Source: Acidobacteriota bacterium (GTDB lineage Bacteria > Acidobacteriota > Vicinamibacteria > Vicinamibacterales > UBA2999). From it: a stretch of 64,000 nt of DNA. Positions 51,565 through 61,097 of the stretch are shown here, one piece after another. Made by a program: the position numbers and the translations under genes. A model generated the notes under the pieces. It was not told the DNA's origin. It worked only from the letters and a program-made list of their open reading frames with translations, and did no database searches. The stretch lies in NCBI GenBank assembly GCA_947482665.1, contig CANKJK010000002.1, positions 248,001-312,000 on the forward strand. The letters are read 5' to 3'. Each line of letters starts with the position of its first letter. The first letter of the stretch is position 1.

Positions 51565-52743
51565 TTAGGGAGCCAGCAGGCGCACGCGGGTCACGTCCAC
51601 GCGCGTCAGCGGGGTTTCCCCGTTGACCGGCACGGCCTCAATCCGCTCCACCACCTCCAGCCCGTCGACCACACGACCGAAGACGGTGTACTTCCCGTCG
51701 ATGCCGGACGAGGGCGCCGTCACGATGAAGAACGAGGTCGTGGCGCTCGCCGGATCCTCGCCGCGCGCCATCGAGAGAATGCCCTTCTCATGGCTCGTGC
51801 CATTGAACTCAGGCTGGAGCGGCTTCACCAGGCCCTCCTGCCGGTCGCTGAGCGGGTCCTTGCGTGACGGGAGATACCCGCCCTGGATCACGAAGCCCTT
51901 GGCCACGCGGTGAAACGCCGTGCCGTCATAGACTCCGGTCTGCGCGAGGCGGAGAAAGTTCCGGACATGATTCGGCGCCCGGTCCGGAAAGAAGGCCACG
52001 GTGATATTCCCCATCGAGGTCTCGATGACGGCCCGGTAACCCGCGAGCTGGTCAAGTGTCTCGGAGACAAACGGCACCGGCAGAGGCGCCGGCTTGTCAC
52101 GGATGCTCACCGTGCGGATCTCGACACGGTCCGTCAGCAACCCCGCCGCGTCCGCCGGCTGCTGCGAGATCGTCTGCGCGACGTTCATGCCCTCGACGAC
52201 GCGGGCAAACACGGTGTACTGCCCGTCGAGCGCCGCCTGGTCGGAGACACAGATGAAGAACTGCGCGCCGGCGCTGTCGGGCTTCCCGGGCACGAGCACG
52301 GCCGAAACGGCCCCGCGCGTGTGCTTCTCGGGATTCCCTTCAAAGCGCAACACATTCAGTCCGCCCGTGCCGTAGCGCGCCTTCTGCGACGGATCCTTCG
52401 AGAGCGGGTCACCGCCCTGGATGATGCCGAGCGGCACAGCCCGATGAAACACGGTGCCGTTGTAGGCGCCCTCACGGGCCCGCACGATGAAGTGCGCCAC
52501 GTGCGTCGGCGCCGCCTCAGGCAGCAGGTCGATGACGATGACACCCTGCGACGTCTCCAGCACGGCCTGCTTCCCGCGCATCTCATCCGGAATGAGAGGC
52601 GACGTGAAGTAGACCGGGGCGGCGGGAGCGGCCGGCGCGGCCGGCTGCGGCCGTGGCGCGGGCCGTGGCGCCGACCTCGGCGCGGGCTTGGACGGGGCGG
52701 CCTGCAGGGCCAGCATCAACGCCAGAACGGGAACACACACCAT
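51565..52743 (-). CDS. Two-domain peptidyl-prolyl isomerase (cyclophilin), secreted
   Basis: The 392-residue protein has a signal peptide, a Pro/Ala-rich spacer and two cyclophilin domains. The first is about residues 60-215 (YNGTVFHRAVPLGIIQGGDP). The second is about 240-390 (YDGTAFHRVAKGFVIQGG, GILSMARGEDPASATTSFFI). Bacterial cyclophilins catalyse proline isomerisation of exported proteins. GGAGG precedes ATG 52743, and a perfect -10 TATAAT lies upstream. A tandem cyclophilin is less common than the single-domain form. Confidence 0.92.
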   Translation of the reverse strand: MVCVPVLALMLALQAAPSKPAPRSAPRPAPRPQPAAPAAPAAPVYFTSPLIPDEMRGKQAVLETSQGVIVIDLLPEAAPTHVAHFIVRAREGAYNGTVFHRAVPLGIIQGGDPLSKDPSQKARYGTGGLNVLRFEGNPEKHTRGAVSAVLVPGKPDSAGAQFFICVSDQAALDGQYTVFARVVEGMNVAQTISQQPADAAGLLTDRVEIRTVSIRDKPAPLPVPFVSETLDQLAGYRAVIETSMGNITVAFFPDRAPNHVRNFLRLAQTGVYDGTAFHRVAKGFVIQGGYLPSRKDPLSDRQEGLVKPLQPEFNGTSHEKGILSMARGEDPASATTSFFIVTAPSSGIDGKYTVFGRVVDGLEVVERIEAVPVNGETPLTRVDVTRVRLLAP

Positions 52744-52763
52744 GACAGCCTCCGGGTGCGGGG

Positions 52764-52769
52764 ATTATA
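52764..52769 (-). promoter_or_regulatory. -10 box TATAAT of the cyclophilin gene
   Basis: TATAAT on the minus strand is 20 bases before the ATG at 52743, with a GGAGG ribosome site between. No -35 match was seen at 16-18 bases. Confidence 0.5.
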
Positions 52770-52789
52770 GGGAAAAGGCGCGGCACTGC

Positions 52790-52795
52790 TATCCT
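52790..52795 (+). promoter_or_regulatory. Extended -10 TGCTATCCT of the ExeA-like gene
   Basis: CTGCTATCCT is identical to the ten bases before the pseudopilin gene at 44064. It precedes GTG 52804 by 8 bases, so the leader is very short or absent. Confidence 0.45.
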
Positions 52796-52803
52796 TGCAG
52801 CCG

Positions 52804-53985
52804 GTGAGCCTGTCGCTCTCGTCCAACCAGCCGTCGATGCTCGCGCACGAGCAGTACTTCGGATTCGCGCAACGGCCCTTCGCGCTGTCGCCTGATCCGA
52901 AATTCCTCTATCGCAGCGCGTCTCATGATGCGGCCACCGGCCGCCTGCTGCAGGCGCTGCGCCGGCGCGAAGGCTTTCTCGTGCTCACCGGCGACATCGG
53001 CACCGGCAAGACGACCCTGTGCCGGGCACTGCTGACGGAGATGGGGCCCACGGCGTTCACCTCGCTCATTCTGAATCCGTTTCTCTCCGTCGACGAACTG
53101 CTGCGCGAGGTCCTGACCGACTTCGGCGTGGTCTCGCGCGACGCCGTCCGCGCCGATCGCCTGGACCCGCCGAGCACGCACGACATGATGTCGACGCTCT
53201 ACGAGTTCCTGCAGTCCATCGGCCCCATCGGCGGCACGGCCATCCTCATCATCGACGAAGCCCAGCACCTCTCGAAGTCCGTGCTCGAACAGATCCGCGT
53301 GCTGTCGAATCTTGAAGCCAGCGACACGAAGCTCCTGCAGATCCTCCTCGTCGGCCAGCTCAACCTGCTCGAGACGCTGAGCCACGCCGACATGCGCCAG
53401 TTCGCCCAGCGCATCTCGCTGCGTGCGACGCTGACGCCGCTGACACGCGAGGAGTCTGACGCCTACATCCGGCACCGCATCGCGGTGGGTGCACCAACGC
53501 GCGAGGTCGTGTTCACCGACGACGCCCTCGCCACCGTCTGGAGCATTGCCACAGGCATACCCCGCATCATCAATCTGCTCTGCGACCGGGCACTGGCGTT
53601 CGCGGCGCAGGATGCGCAGGATCTCGTCTCCGCCGGGCATGTCCGGCAGGCGGCCGCCTCGCTCGAACTCACGGCGCCGTCCAGCGGCTCCACCTTTGCC
53701 TCGTTCAACGGCCAGAACGCTCATCGGAGGCGGTGGCCCTGGGTGGCCGCGCTCGTCCTGCTCGTGCTGGCCGCGGCGATCGCCGTGTCGCTTCAGCTGA
53801 AGCCACTCCCGAGTTGGGTGGCCGACGCAGTGGTCCCGGCTGCGCCACTCCGCCCCACGATGCGCGTGCACCCGACGGGTATGGAAGTGCCGCCGGACGA
53901 CATCGTCATTCCGCTGCCCCGGCCCGCGTCAGAGCGCACCGCCACACCAGACCCAGACGCCGACCCGGAACCGGCGACCCGCTAG
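52804..53985 (+). CDS. ExeA-like AAA ATPase with C-terminal membrane anchor
   Basis: The protein of about 393 residues has an N-terminal AAA domain (Walker A GDIGTGKTT, Walker B AILIIDEAQHL). This matches ExeA/GspA ATPases, which insert the secretin multimer or move components across peptidoglycan. One transmembrane helix (WVAALVLLVLAAAIAV) near residue 325 is followed by a Pro-rich periplasmic tail. Its end and the end of rsgA share the palindrome CTAG. It fits with the pseudopilin gene as part of a secretion/pilus system, though far away. Confidence 0.9.
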   Translation: MSLSLSSNQPSMLAHEQYFGFAQRPFALSPDPKFLYRSASHDAATGRLLQALRRREGFLVLTGDIGTGKTTLCRALLTEMGPTAFTSLILNPFLSVDELLREVLTDFGVVSRDAVRADRLDPPSTHDMMSTLYEFLQSIGPIGGTAILIIDEAQHLSKSVLEQIRVLSNLEASDTKLLQILLVGQLNLLETLSHADMRQFAQRISLRATLTPLTREESDAYIRHRIAVGAPTREVVFTDDALATVWSIATGIPRIINLLCDRALAFAAQDAQDLVSAGHVRQAAASLELTAPSSGSTFASFNGQNAHRRRWPWVAALVLLVLAAAIAVSLQLKPLPSWVADAVVPAAPLRPTMRVHPTGMEVPPDDIVIPLPRPASERTATPDPDADPEPATR

Positions 53986-55079
53986 GCCCGGTCCTTCTCC
54001 CGCTGCCGGGACTTCGGCACCTTTCCCGCCATCTTCGACCGCCGCTTGTCATCCAGCAGGAGCTTCTCGTCCTGCTGTCGGCCCAGGTGCGCCAGCTCGG
54101 CCTGGAGCGCCTGATAGCTCTCGAGCCTGGCGGTCGTCAGCCGGCCGTCGGCCACCGCCACCGCCACCGCGCAGCGCGGCTCCCCCGCATGCCGGCAGTC
54201 CGTGAAGTGGCAGCCGGAGGCGAGCGCTTCGATGTCGTCAAACGCCTCACGCACCGCCTCGCCCACATCCCAGAGCTGGAGTTCGCGCATGCCCGGGGTG
54301 TCGACCACGAGGCCACCTGACGGCAGCAGGATCAGTTCGCGGCGGGTCGTCGTGTGACGCCCCTTGGAGTCCGACGCCCGCACTTCGTTCGTGCGCTGGC
54401 GCTCATCCCCGGCCAGCTGGTTGATCAGCGTGGACTTGCCGACGCCCGACGAGCCCAGGAACGCCGCCGTACGGCCGGGCGCCAGGCAGGCTTCCACCGC
54501 CGCCATGCCCTCGCCCAGGCGGGGATTGACAAGGTGGACAGGCAGGCCACCGGTGGCCGCCCGCACCTCGGCCACGCGCGCAGGCACGTCGTCGCAGAGA
54601 TCCGCTTTGGTGAGCAGCACCACGGGCGCGGCGCCGCTGTCTCGCGAGAGGAGCAGATACCGCTCCAGGCGCCGCACGGAAAAGTCGGCATCGAGGGCCA
54701 TGACCAGAAAGACCAGATCGACGTTGGCCGCCACGATCTGCTCGTCTGTCACCTCTCCGGCCACCTTGCGCGAGAAGCGTGTCCGCCGTGGCAGTACCGA
54801 ACGGATGGAGGCCAGCTGACCCGGTTCACCCGGGCGGACGACCACCCAGTCACCGACGGCGGGCATCTCGGCGCGGCTGTGAGCGCGATGCTTGAGCCTC
54901 CCGGACACGGCGCCTTCGACCTCGCCCGAGGCGAGCTGCAGGCGATACAGATGGTTGAAGTCGATCGCGACGCGGCCCGGCACGACGTCCGCGGGCGCGC
55001 CCACGGCCTCAAACGCCGCGCGCCAACGGTCGTCCCAACCGAGGGACTCGAGGCGGGCGGCACCTGGCGCGTTGGCCAC
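53982..55079 (-). CDS. rsgA: Ribosome small subunit-dependent GTPase A
   Basis: The protein of about 365 residues is a circularly permuted GTPase. The G4 motif TKAD precedes the G1 motif GSSGVGKSTLIN and the G3 motif VDTPGMRELQ. The N-terminal OB-fold (about residues 20-115) and a C-terminal zinc-binding part (GCHFTDCRHAGEPRC) are present, as in RsgA/YjeQ. It matures the 30S subunit. GTG 55079 shares a base with the TAG of the TerC gene, so the two are coupled; the open frame to 55154 is discounted. Confidence 0.95.
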   Translation of the reverse strand: MANAPGAARLESLGWDDRWRAAFEAVGAPADVVPGRVAIDFNHLYRLQLASGEVEGAVSGRLKHRAHSRAEMPAVGDWVVVRPGEPGQLASIRSVLPRRTRFSRKVAGEVTDEQIVAANVDLVFLVMALDADFSVRRLERYLLLSRDSGAAPVVLLTKADLCDDVPARVAEVRAATGGLPVHLVNPRLGEGMAAVEACLAPGRTAAFLGSSGVGKSTLINQLAGDERQRTNEVRASDSKGRHTTTRRELILLPSGGLVVDTPGMRELQLWDVGEAVREAFDDIEALASGCHFTDCRHAGEPRCAVAVAVADGRLTTARLESYQALQAELAHLGRQQDEKLLLDDKRRSKMAGKVPKSRQREKDRA

Positions 55080-55819
55080 TAGTCGGGCAACTGCCGGTGC
55101 AGGTGGACCGGCGCGGCCTTCGCCCGGACGCGCAGGTTGACGAGCTCGACGCACACCGAGAAGCCCATCGCGAAGTAGACATAGCCCTTCGGGATGTGCT
55201 GCCCCAGCCCCTCGGCGACCAGTGAGGTGCCAATCAGCAGGAGGAAGCTGAGCGCCAGCACCTTGAGCGTCGGGTGGCGATCCACCACGTCGGCAATGGC
55301 ACCGGCCGAGAGCATCATCACGCCCACCGCAATCACCACCGCCGCGATCATGATCTCGACGTGCTCGGCCATCCCGACGGCGGTAATCACCGAGTCAATC
55401 GAGAACACGATGTCGAGCGCGAGAATCTGGGCGATGACCGCAGCAAAGGACGCGGCGGCTCGGGCCGGTCCCGCCTGATGATCGGCCCCCTCGAGCTTGT
55501 CGTGGATTTCCTGCGTGCTCTTGCCGATGAGGAACAGGCCACCGATGAGCAGGATCAGGTCGCGGCCCGACAGGGCACGGGTCAGGATGGTGATGAGCGG
55601 GGTCGTCAGACTCATGACCCACGCAATGGACACCAGCAGCCCAATGCGGATGAACATCGCCAGGAAGAGCCCCAGCCGTCTGGCCCGGGGCTGATCCGCC
55701 CGCGGAAGCTTCCCCGCGAGGATCGAGATGAAGACGATGTTGTCGACGCCGAGGACGATCTCAAGCGCGGTCAGGGTCAGCAGCGCGACCCAGCCCTCGG
55801 CGCTCGTCATCCAGTCCAT
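55079..55819 (-). CDS. TerC family membrane protein
   Basis: The 246-residue protein has about seven helices and the TerC acidic motifs EIVLGVDNIVFISILAGK and DIVFSIDSVITAVGM. The subgroup is the shorter YgdQ/YoaE-like TerC, distinct from the cassette TerC/Alx of 355 residues at 29689. It probably helps metal ion export. It is transcribed before rsgA. Confidence 0.92.
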   Translation of the reverse strand: MDWMTSAEGWVALLTLTALEIVLGVDNIVFISILAGKLPRADQPRARRLGLFLAMFIRIGLLVSIAWVMSLTTPLITILTRALSGRDLILLIGGLFLIGKSTQEIHDKLEGADHQAGPARAAASFAAVIAQILALDIVFSIDSVITAVGMAEHVEIMIAAVVIAVGVMMLSAGAIADVVDRHPTLKVLALSFLLLIGTSLVAEGLGQHIPKGYVYFAMGFSVCVELVNLRVRAKAAPVHLHRQLPD

Positions 55820-55820
55820 A

Positions 55821-56327
55821 TCAGGTGCGAGCGGGGATTCGGCTTTCGGGCATGTCCGCGAGCGAGCCCCACGCGTCCGGATCCTGCCAGGTCAGCGTCG
55901 AGAGATAGAGCGCCACATCCTCGGCCGGGAACGACGCCGCAAGCGCCTTGGCGGCAGCAGCCAATTTCGGGTCACCGGGCGGCGTGACTTCTTCGTCCTC
56001 GATGAGGCCGTCCTCGTGCGTAATACCGAGGTGGTCGAGGAACGCGGCCATCATCGGACGCTGGTGGATGATGTGGTACGCCACCAGCAACCGGGCCGCT
56101 ACGAGTTCCGAGACAAACGGCAGCGCCACCAGATACTGCGCCTTGCGGGCGACCGGCAGCCCGATCACGCTCTTCGGCCGGAACTTCAGCCGCGTCGCGA
56201 TCGTGGCGAGGGCCTCGCCCTGCTCGTTGGCGCCGTTCGGATCCTGCCAGAACGCCTCAGCCGCCTGCAGGCGGTGATCGGCGGACATCTGCTTCCAGAG
56301 TGCGGACGGGAGTGACGGTTCGGACAT
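55821..56327 (-). CDS. Hypothetical helical protein
   Basis: The 168-residue, largely helical protein has a Leu/Ala-rich core (VARKAQYLVALPFVSELVAARLLVAYHI) and an acidic C-terminal half. I recognise no family. The start ATG 56327 is in an ordinary position; it ends one base before the TerC start. Nothing points to a specific role. Confidence 0.75.
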   Translation of the reverse strand: MSEPSLPSALWKQMSADHRLQAAEAFWQDPNGANEQGEALATIATRLKFRPKSVIGLPVARKAQYLVALPFVSELVAARLLVAYHIIHQRPMMAAFLDHLGITHEDGLIEDEEVTPPGDPKLAAAAKALAASFPAEDVALYLSTLTWQDPDAWGSLADMPESRIPART

Positions 56328-56405
56328 GCGGGAACCTACGTTAGCACGGCCACCCGCTCAAACACGCCGGGCGAACCGGGCGCGGGCGAGCGAGTAGTCC
56401 GGCGA

Positions 56406-58244
<1,839 letters not shown>

Positions 58245-58250
58245 CTGTCC

Positions 58251-58256
58251 AGTATG
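58251..58256 (-). promoter_or_regulatory. Extended -10 TGCCATACT of typA, leaderless spacing
   Basis: On the minus strand TGC-CATACT is followed by 6 bases (GGACAG) and the typA ATG. The extended TGN element supports a real promoter. Confidence 0.45.
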
Positions 58257-58297
58257 GCACGGCGCCCCCCTTTAGGCCCTGCCCACCCGGCCCCGGG

Positions 58298-58303
58298 TAC
58301 ACT
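58298..58303 (+). promoter_or_regulatory. Putative -10 box TACACT of the FmdB gene
   Basis: TACACT lies 20 bases before the ATG at 58324, with a TTGAGG ribosome-like site between. No -35 element was identified. Confidence 0.4.
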
Positions 58304-58323
58304 GGGGACATTGAGGTTTCCCC

Positions 58324-58548
58324 ATGCCACTCTTCGAATACGCCTGTAAAACGTGCGATCACCAGTTCGAGGTCCTGGTGCGTGGCTCCGAGCAGCCGGC
58401 CTGCCCGGCCTGCGCCGGCCACGACCTGCAGAAGCGTCTCTCTGTGTTTGCGGCCCAGACCAAGAGCGCCGCGCCGAGGATGAGCGCACCGGGCCCCTGC
58501 GGCTCCTGCGGGGATCCCCGCGGCCCCGGCGCCTGCTCGATGAACTAG
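58324..58548 (+). CDS. FmdB-family zinc ribbon protein
   Basis: The 74-residue protein begins MPLFEYACKTCDHQFE, the hallmark of FmdB zinc ribbons, with the two CxxC knuckles at Cys8/Cys11 and Cys27/Cys30. The C-terminal tail is Gly/Pro/Cys-rich (GPCGSCGDPRG). FmdB proteins are proposed regulators; the target is unknown. It diverges from typA. Confidence 0.93.
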   Translation: MPLFEYACKTCDHQFEVLVRGSEQPACPACAGHDLQKRLSVFAAQTKSAAPRMSAPGPCGSCGDPRGPGACSMN

Positions 58549-58573
58549 GCGTCCCGACCGCGGGCCGCTCGGG

Positions 58574-59011
58574 CTACTTCGCGCAGCAGCCCTTCTTCTC
58601 GCCGGGCTTCCCGGCGACCTTCTTTTCAGCCGCACCACCGTGGTCCGCGTGCGGGTTGTTCGTGGCCGCCTTGTGCTGCGCGTGGGGGTCTTCGGCTCCC
58701 GCGTCGGCGGCCGGGCCCAGCTTGATCCCATTGGCGGTGAGCGGCGTCTTGCCCGCGCCGACATCCAGCACCACGCGCTGCCCCACGGCAAGGTCGGCGA
58801 GTGTCGCCGCGGCGGTGCCACGCGTGACGATGGTCTTCGCAGTCGTCAGCACCGTTTCGAGCTTGCCATCCGTCGTCTTGACCTCCACCTGGCCCGCGGC
58901 CACTTTCGTGACGGTGCCCCGGACGGTGTGCGTGTGCCCTTCATGGGCCAAGACAGGATAGGAAAGCCCCAGACACAGGGCGGCGGCAGCGAGCGTACGT
59001 GAGCGAATCAT
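58574..59011 (-). CDS. Periplasmic His-rich protein, OB-like domain
   Basis: The 145-residue protein has a signal peptide ending near VLA-HEGHTH, then a domain of about 80 residues with repeated VRGTVTKVAAGQVEVKTTDGK-type strands, as in DUF5666-like OB folds. A Lys/His tail ends in CCAK. The HEGHTH start and HAQHK/HADHGG suggest metal binding, probably copper. Its start overlaps the cytochrome gene by 4 bases (ATGA); it is the last gene of a three-gene operon. Confidence 0.78.
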   Translation of the reverse strand: MIRSRTLAAAALCLGLSYPVLAHEGHTHTVRGTVTKVAAGQVEVKTTDGKLETVLTTAKTIVTRGTAAATLADLAVGQRVVLDVGAGKTPLTANGIKLGPAADAGAEDPHAQHKAATNNPHADHGGAAEKKVAGKPGEKKGCCAK

Positions 59012-59583
59012 GGCTGTCCTCCTTCAAGGAACCGTTCATCATCGAGTTCGCGGCGAATCTCCGCTGGTGGCCGTGGCATCTGACTGCGGACGTCCTGCAC
59101 GTCGGAGGGCGACCAGCGCGGCATCGTCCGAATCAGGCGCACGAGCGCCCAGCTCGCCGCTTCACCATCAGGAGTCGCGGTGGTGAACGCCGGCATCCCC
59201 GTAAAGCGCACGCCCCGCTCGATCGCGTGAAAGAGTGCACCATCACTCTGGCGCTGGGTCGGCGCCGCCCGCAGATCCGGCGGACGGGGCGAGAGCCCTC
59301 GGCCGATGGGTGTCTCGCCGCTGCCGTCGGCCCCATGGCACGTCGCGCAGTGGTCAGCGTAGTGCGCCCGCGCCTCGCGCATGCGCTCCCGAGATTCGGC
59401 CACGGGGTTGGTGCGGGCCGCGACTTCCGGAGGCGTCGCATAGCCGCGCAGCCACCCCATCAGGCGGACTTCGATGAATCCCGGAGCCTCTACCGCGTCC
59501 AGGCTCGTGGTCCGCACGATGTTCACGGCTGCTGCCACCATCAGCACCACGCCGAGGACCACGCCAAGCGCGAGGCGAATCAC
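59008..59583 (-). CDS. c-type cytochrome, single heme, membrane-anchored
   Basis: The protein has 191 residues from GTG 59583. An N-terminal membrane helix (ALGVVLGVVLMVAAAVNIV) is followed by a class I cytochrome with CATCHGADGSGE and a distal Met in RFTGMPAF. GTG 59583 overlaps the stop of the His-rich barrel gene by 4 bases (GTGA). It passes electrons in the periplasm; the partner may be the neighbouring proteins. Confidence 0.88.
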   Translation of the reverse strand: MIRLALGVVLGVVLMVAAAVNIVRTTSLDAVEAPGFIEVRLMGWLRGYATPPEVAARTNPVAESRERMREARAHYADHCATCHGADGSGETPIGRGLSPRPPDLRAAPTQRQSDGALFHAIERGVRFTGMPAFTTATPDGEAASWALVRLIRTMPRWSPSDVQDVRSQMPRPPAEIRRELDDERFLEGGQP

Positions 59584-61082
59584 CGCATCACCGCCGGGCG
59601 GATGGTCACGAACACGCCACTGCCGTAGGTCACGCGTCCACCATACCGCGGACCCAGCAACGCATTGGCCAGTGCCGCCGACACCGTAAAGCCCACGCCC
59701 GGTTGCCAGCCCCGCCACGGTGAGGCATGGCGGACGTAGCCACCCTGGAGCTTGCCCATGCCTTGCGGCTCCGTGAGACCGTGGATGCTGACGTCATGTG
59801 GGGACTTGGTCCCCAGTTCGGCACGGCCGAACCAGGTGTCGTGCGGGCTGCGCGCCACGGAAGTTTCCATGAGCAGGAACTGCGTAGCGGGGCGGCGCGT
59901 CTCGACAGCGCGACCCCACGCGACCGTCGATGCCCACTGCGCCTCCGTCCCCGCCAGCCGCCTGTTGTAACTCACCGAGGCGGTCGTCAGATTCTTGTCC
60001 ACGGTGGTCAGGTCCTCGTGTGCCGGTTCGGCGTCCTTCAGATGCCCGGCCGAGACCTGCACGGCCCACGCGGGAGACGGCATCCACCACACACGGCCCG
60101 AGTAGGAGTCCAGCGGTGCCAGGTCGAAGTTGTGTCGGTTCTCGTCGGGCTCCCGCCCGTTGAACACGGAGGCCTCCGCCTTCCAGCGAGCCGTGAAGAC
60201 TCCGGCCGTCGCCACGCCGTAGGTGATGTGCGTGGCGTCGAGCCAGTGGTGGGAGATCGGCGCCATCGGATTGATCGTTGACGACGCGCGATGCGGAAAC
60301 GCTGCCGGGCCAAGCGCCGGCTCACCGGCGGGTCCACCGTAGACCTGCACGAACAGTCCGGGACGAAGGGGTCGCGTATAGGACGCGGCCAGCTCCATCA
60401 CCGCATCGTGCGGATGCTGCTTCTCGTGAATCGGCTCGCCGCCGCACAGTTCACCCGTGGCGAACATGTCGGGATACCCGCAGCCGCGAATCGTCCAGGG
60501 CTCGGCGCTCCCCATGCCGTTCAGCGTGAGCCAGCCCGCGCCGACTTTCCGCTGCGCCATTGCCATGCCCCAGTTGATGCTGCCCGCTTGCGTGCCGCCA
60601 AAGAAGCCGCCTTCGTGGAAGACCTGCCCGAAGGCCTGTCCCATCAGCATCACCGTCCACGCACCAGCCTTGGGTGACACGCCTCGCATCGGGGTGGTGT
60701 CCGGCACCCAACTGGTGCCTGACGCCAACCGGTTCATCGGCACACCGCCAGGGCCGGTCATCGTGTGCGCCGACATGTCGTGACCGGCCATGTGACCCAT
60801 GTCGTGCCCCGCGTGCGGGTCCGGGGCGTGTCCGGCATGAGGATCGGATGGCTGAGGAGCCGGCGCGTCAGGGGCTGGCGCCTCCGGAGCAGGTGCTTCC
60901 GACGCAGGCACTGCCGGGGTCGGGTGTTGATGGCCGGCGTGGGGGTCCGGTGTCTGGGCATCCGCGTACGCCGTCAGGCTCAGCACGAGGCCAGCCGTCA
61001 CCAGGGCACGCCAGGGCACGAGTGAACGGAGATGGGGCACAGGCATCAGCCCTCTGTGCAACGTCACTGGGGCCTGTGCCAT
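59580..61082 (-). CDS. His-rich outer-membrane beta-barrel protein
   Basis: The 500-residue protein has a signal peptide, a low-complexity His/Pro/Asp region (about residues 45-105; repeated HAGH, HDMGHM) and a long beta-rich C-terminal part of barrel-like strands ending in VFVTIRP. The His-rich stretch can bind copper or another soft metal. I recognise no exact family. ATG 61082 opens the frame; ATG 61046 is an alternative. It is the first of a three-gene operon with a cytochrome and a small His-rich protein, which together may handle a metal or its oxidation (inference). Confidence 0.78.
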   Translation of the reverse strand: MAQAPVTLHRGLMPVPHLRSLVPWRALVTAGLVLSLTAYADAQTPDPHAGHQHPTPAVPASEAPAPEAPAPDAPAPQPSDPHAGHAPDPHAGHDMGHMAGHDMSAHTMTGPGGVPMNRLASGTSWVPDTTPMRGVSPKAGAWTVMLMGQAFGQVFHEGGFFGGTQAGSINWGMAMAQRKVGAGWLTLNGMGSAEPWTIRGCGYPDMFATGELCGGEPIHEKQHPHDAVMELAASYTRPLRPGLFVQVYGGPAGEPALGPAAFPHRASSTINPMAPISHHWLDATHITYGVATAGVFTARWKAEASVFNGREPDENRHNFDLAPLDSYSGRVWWMPSPAWAVQVSAGHLKDAEPAHEDLTTVDKNLTTASVSYNRRLAGTEAQWASTVAWGRAVETRRPATQFLLMETSVARSPHDTWFGRAELGTKSPHDVSIHGLTEPQGMGKLQGGYVRHASPWRGWQPGVGFTVSAALANALLGPRYGGRVTYGSGVFVTIRPAVMR

Positions 61083-61097
61083 CTGACGCGGAGCGAC

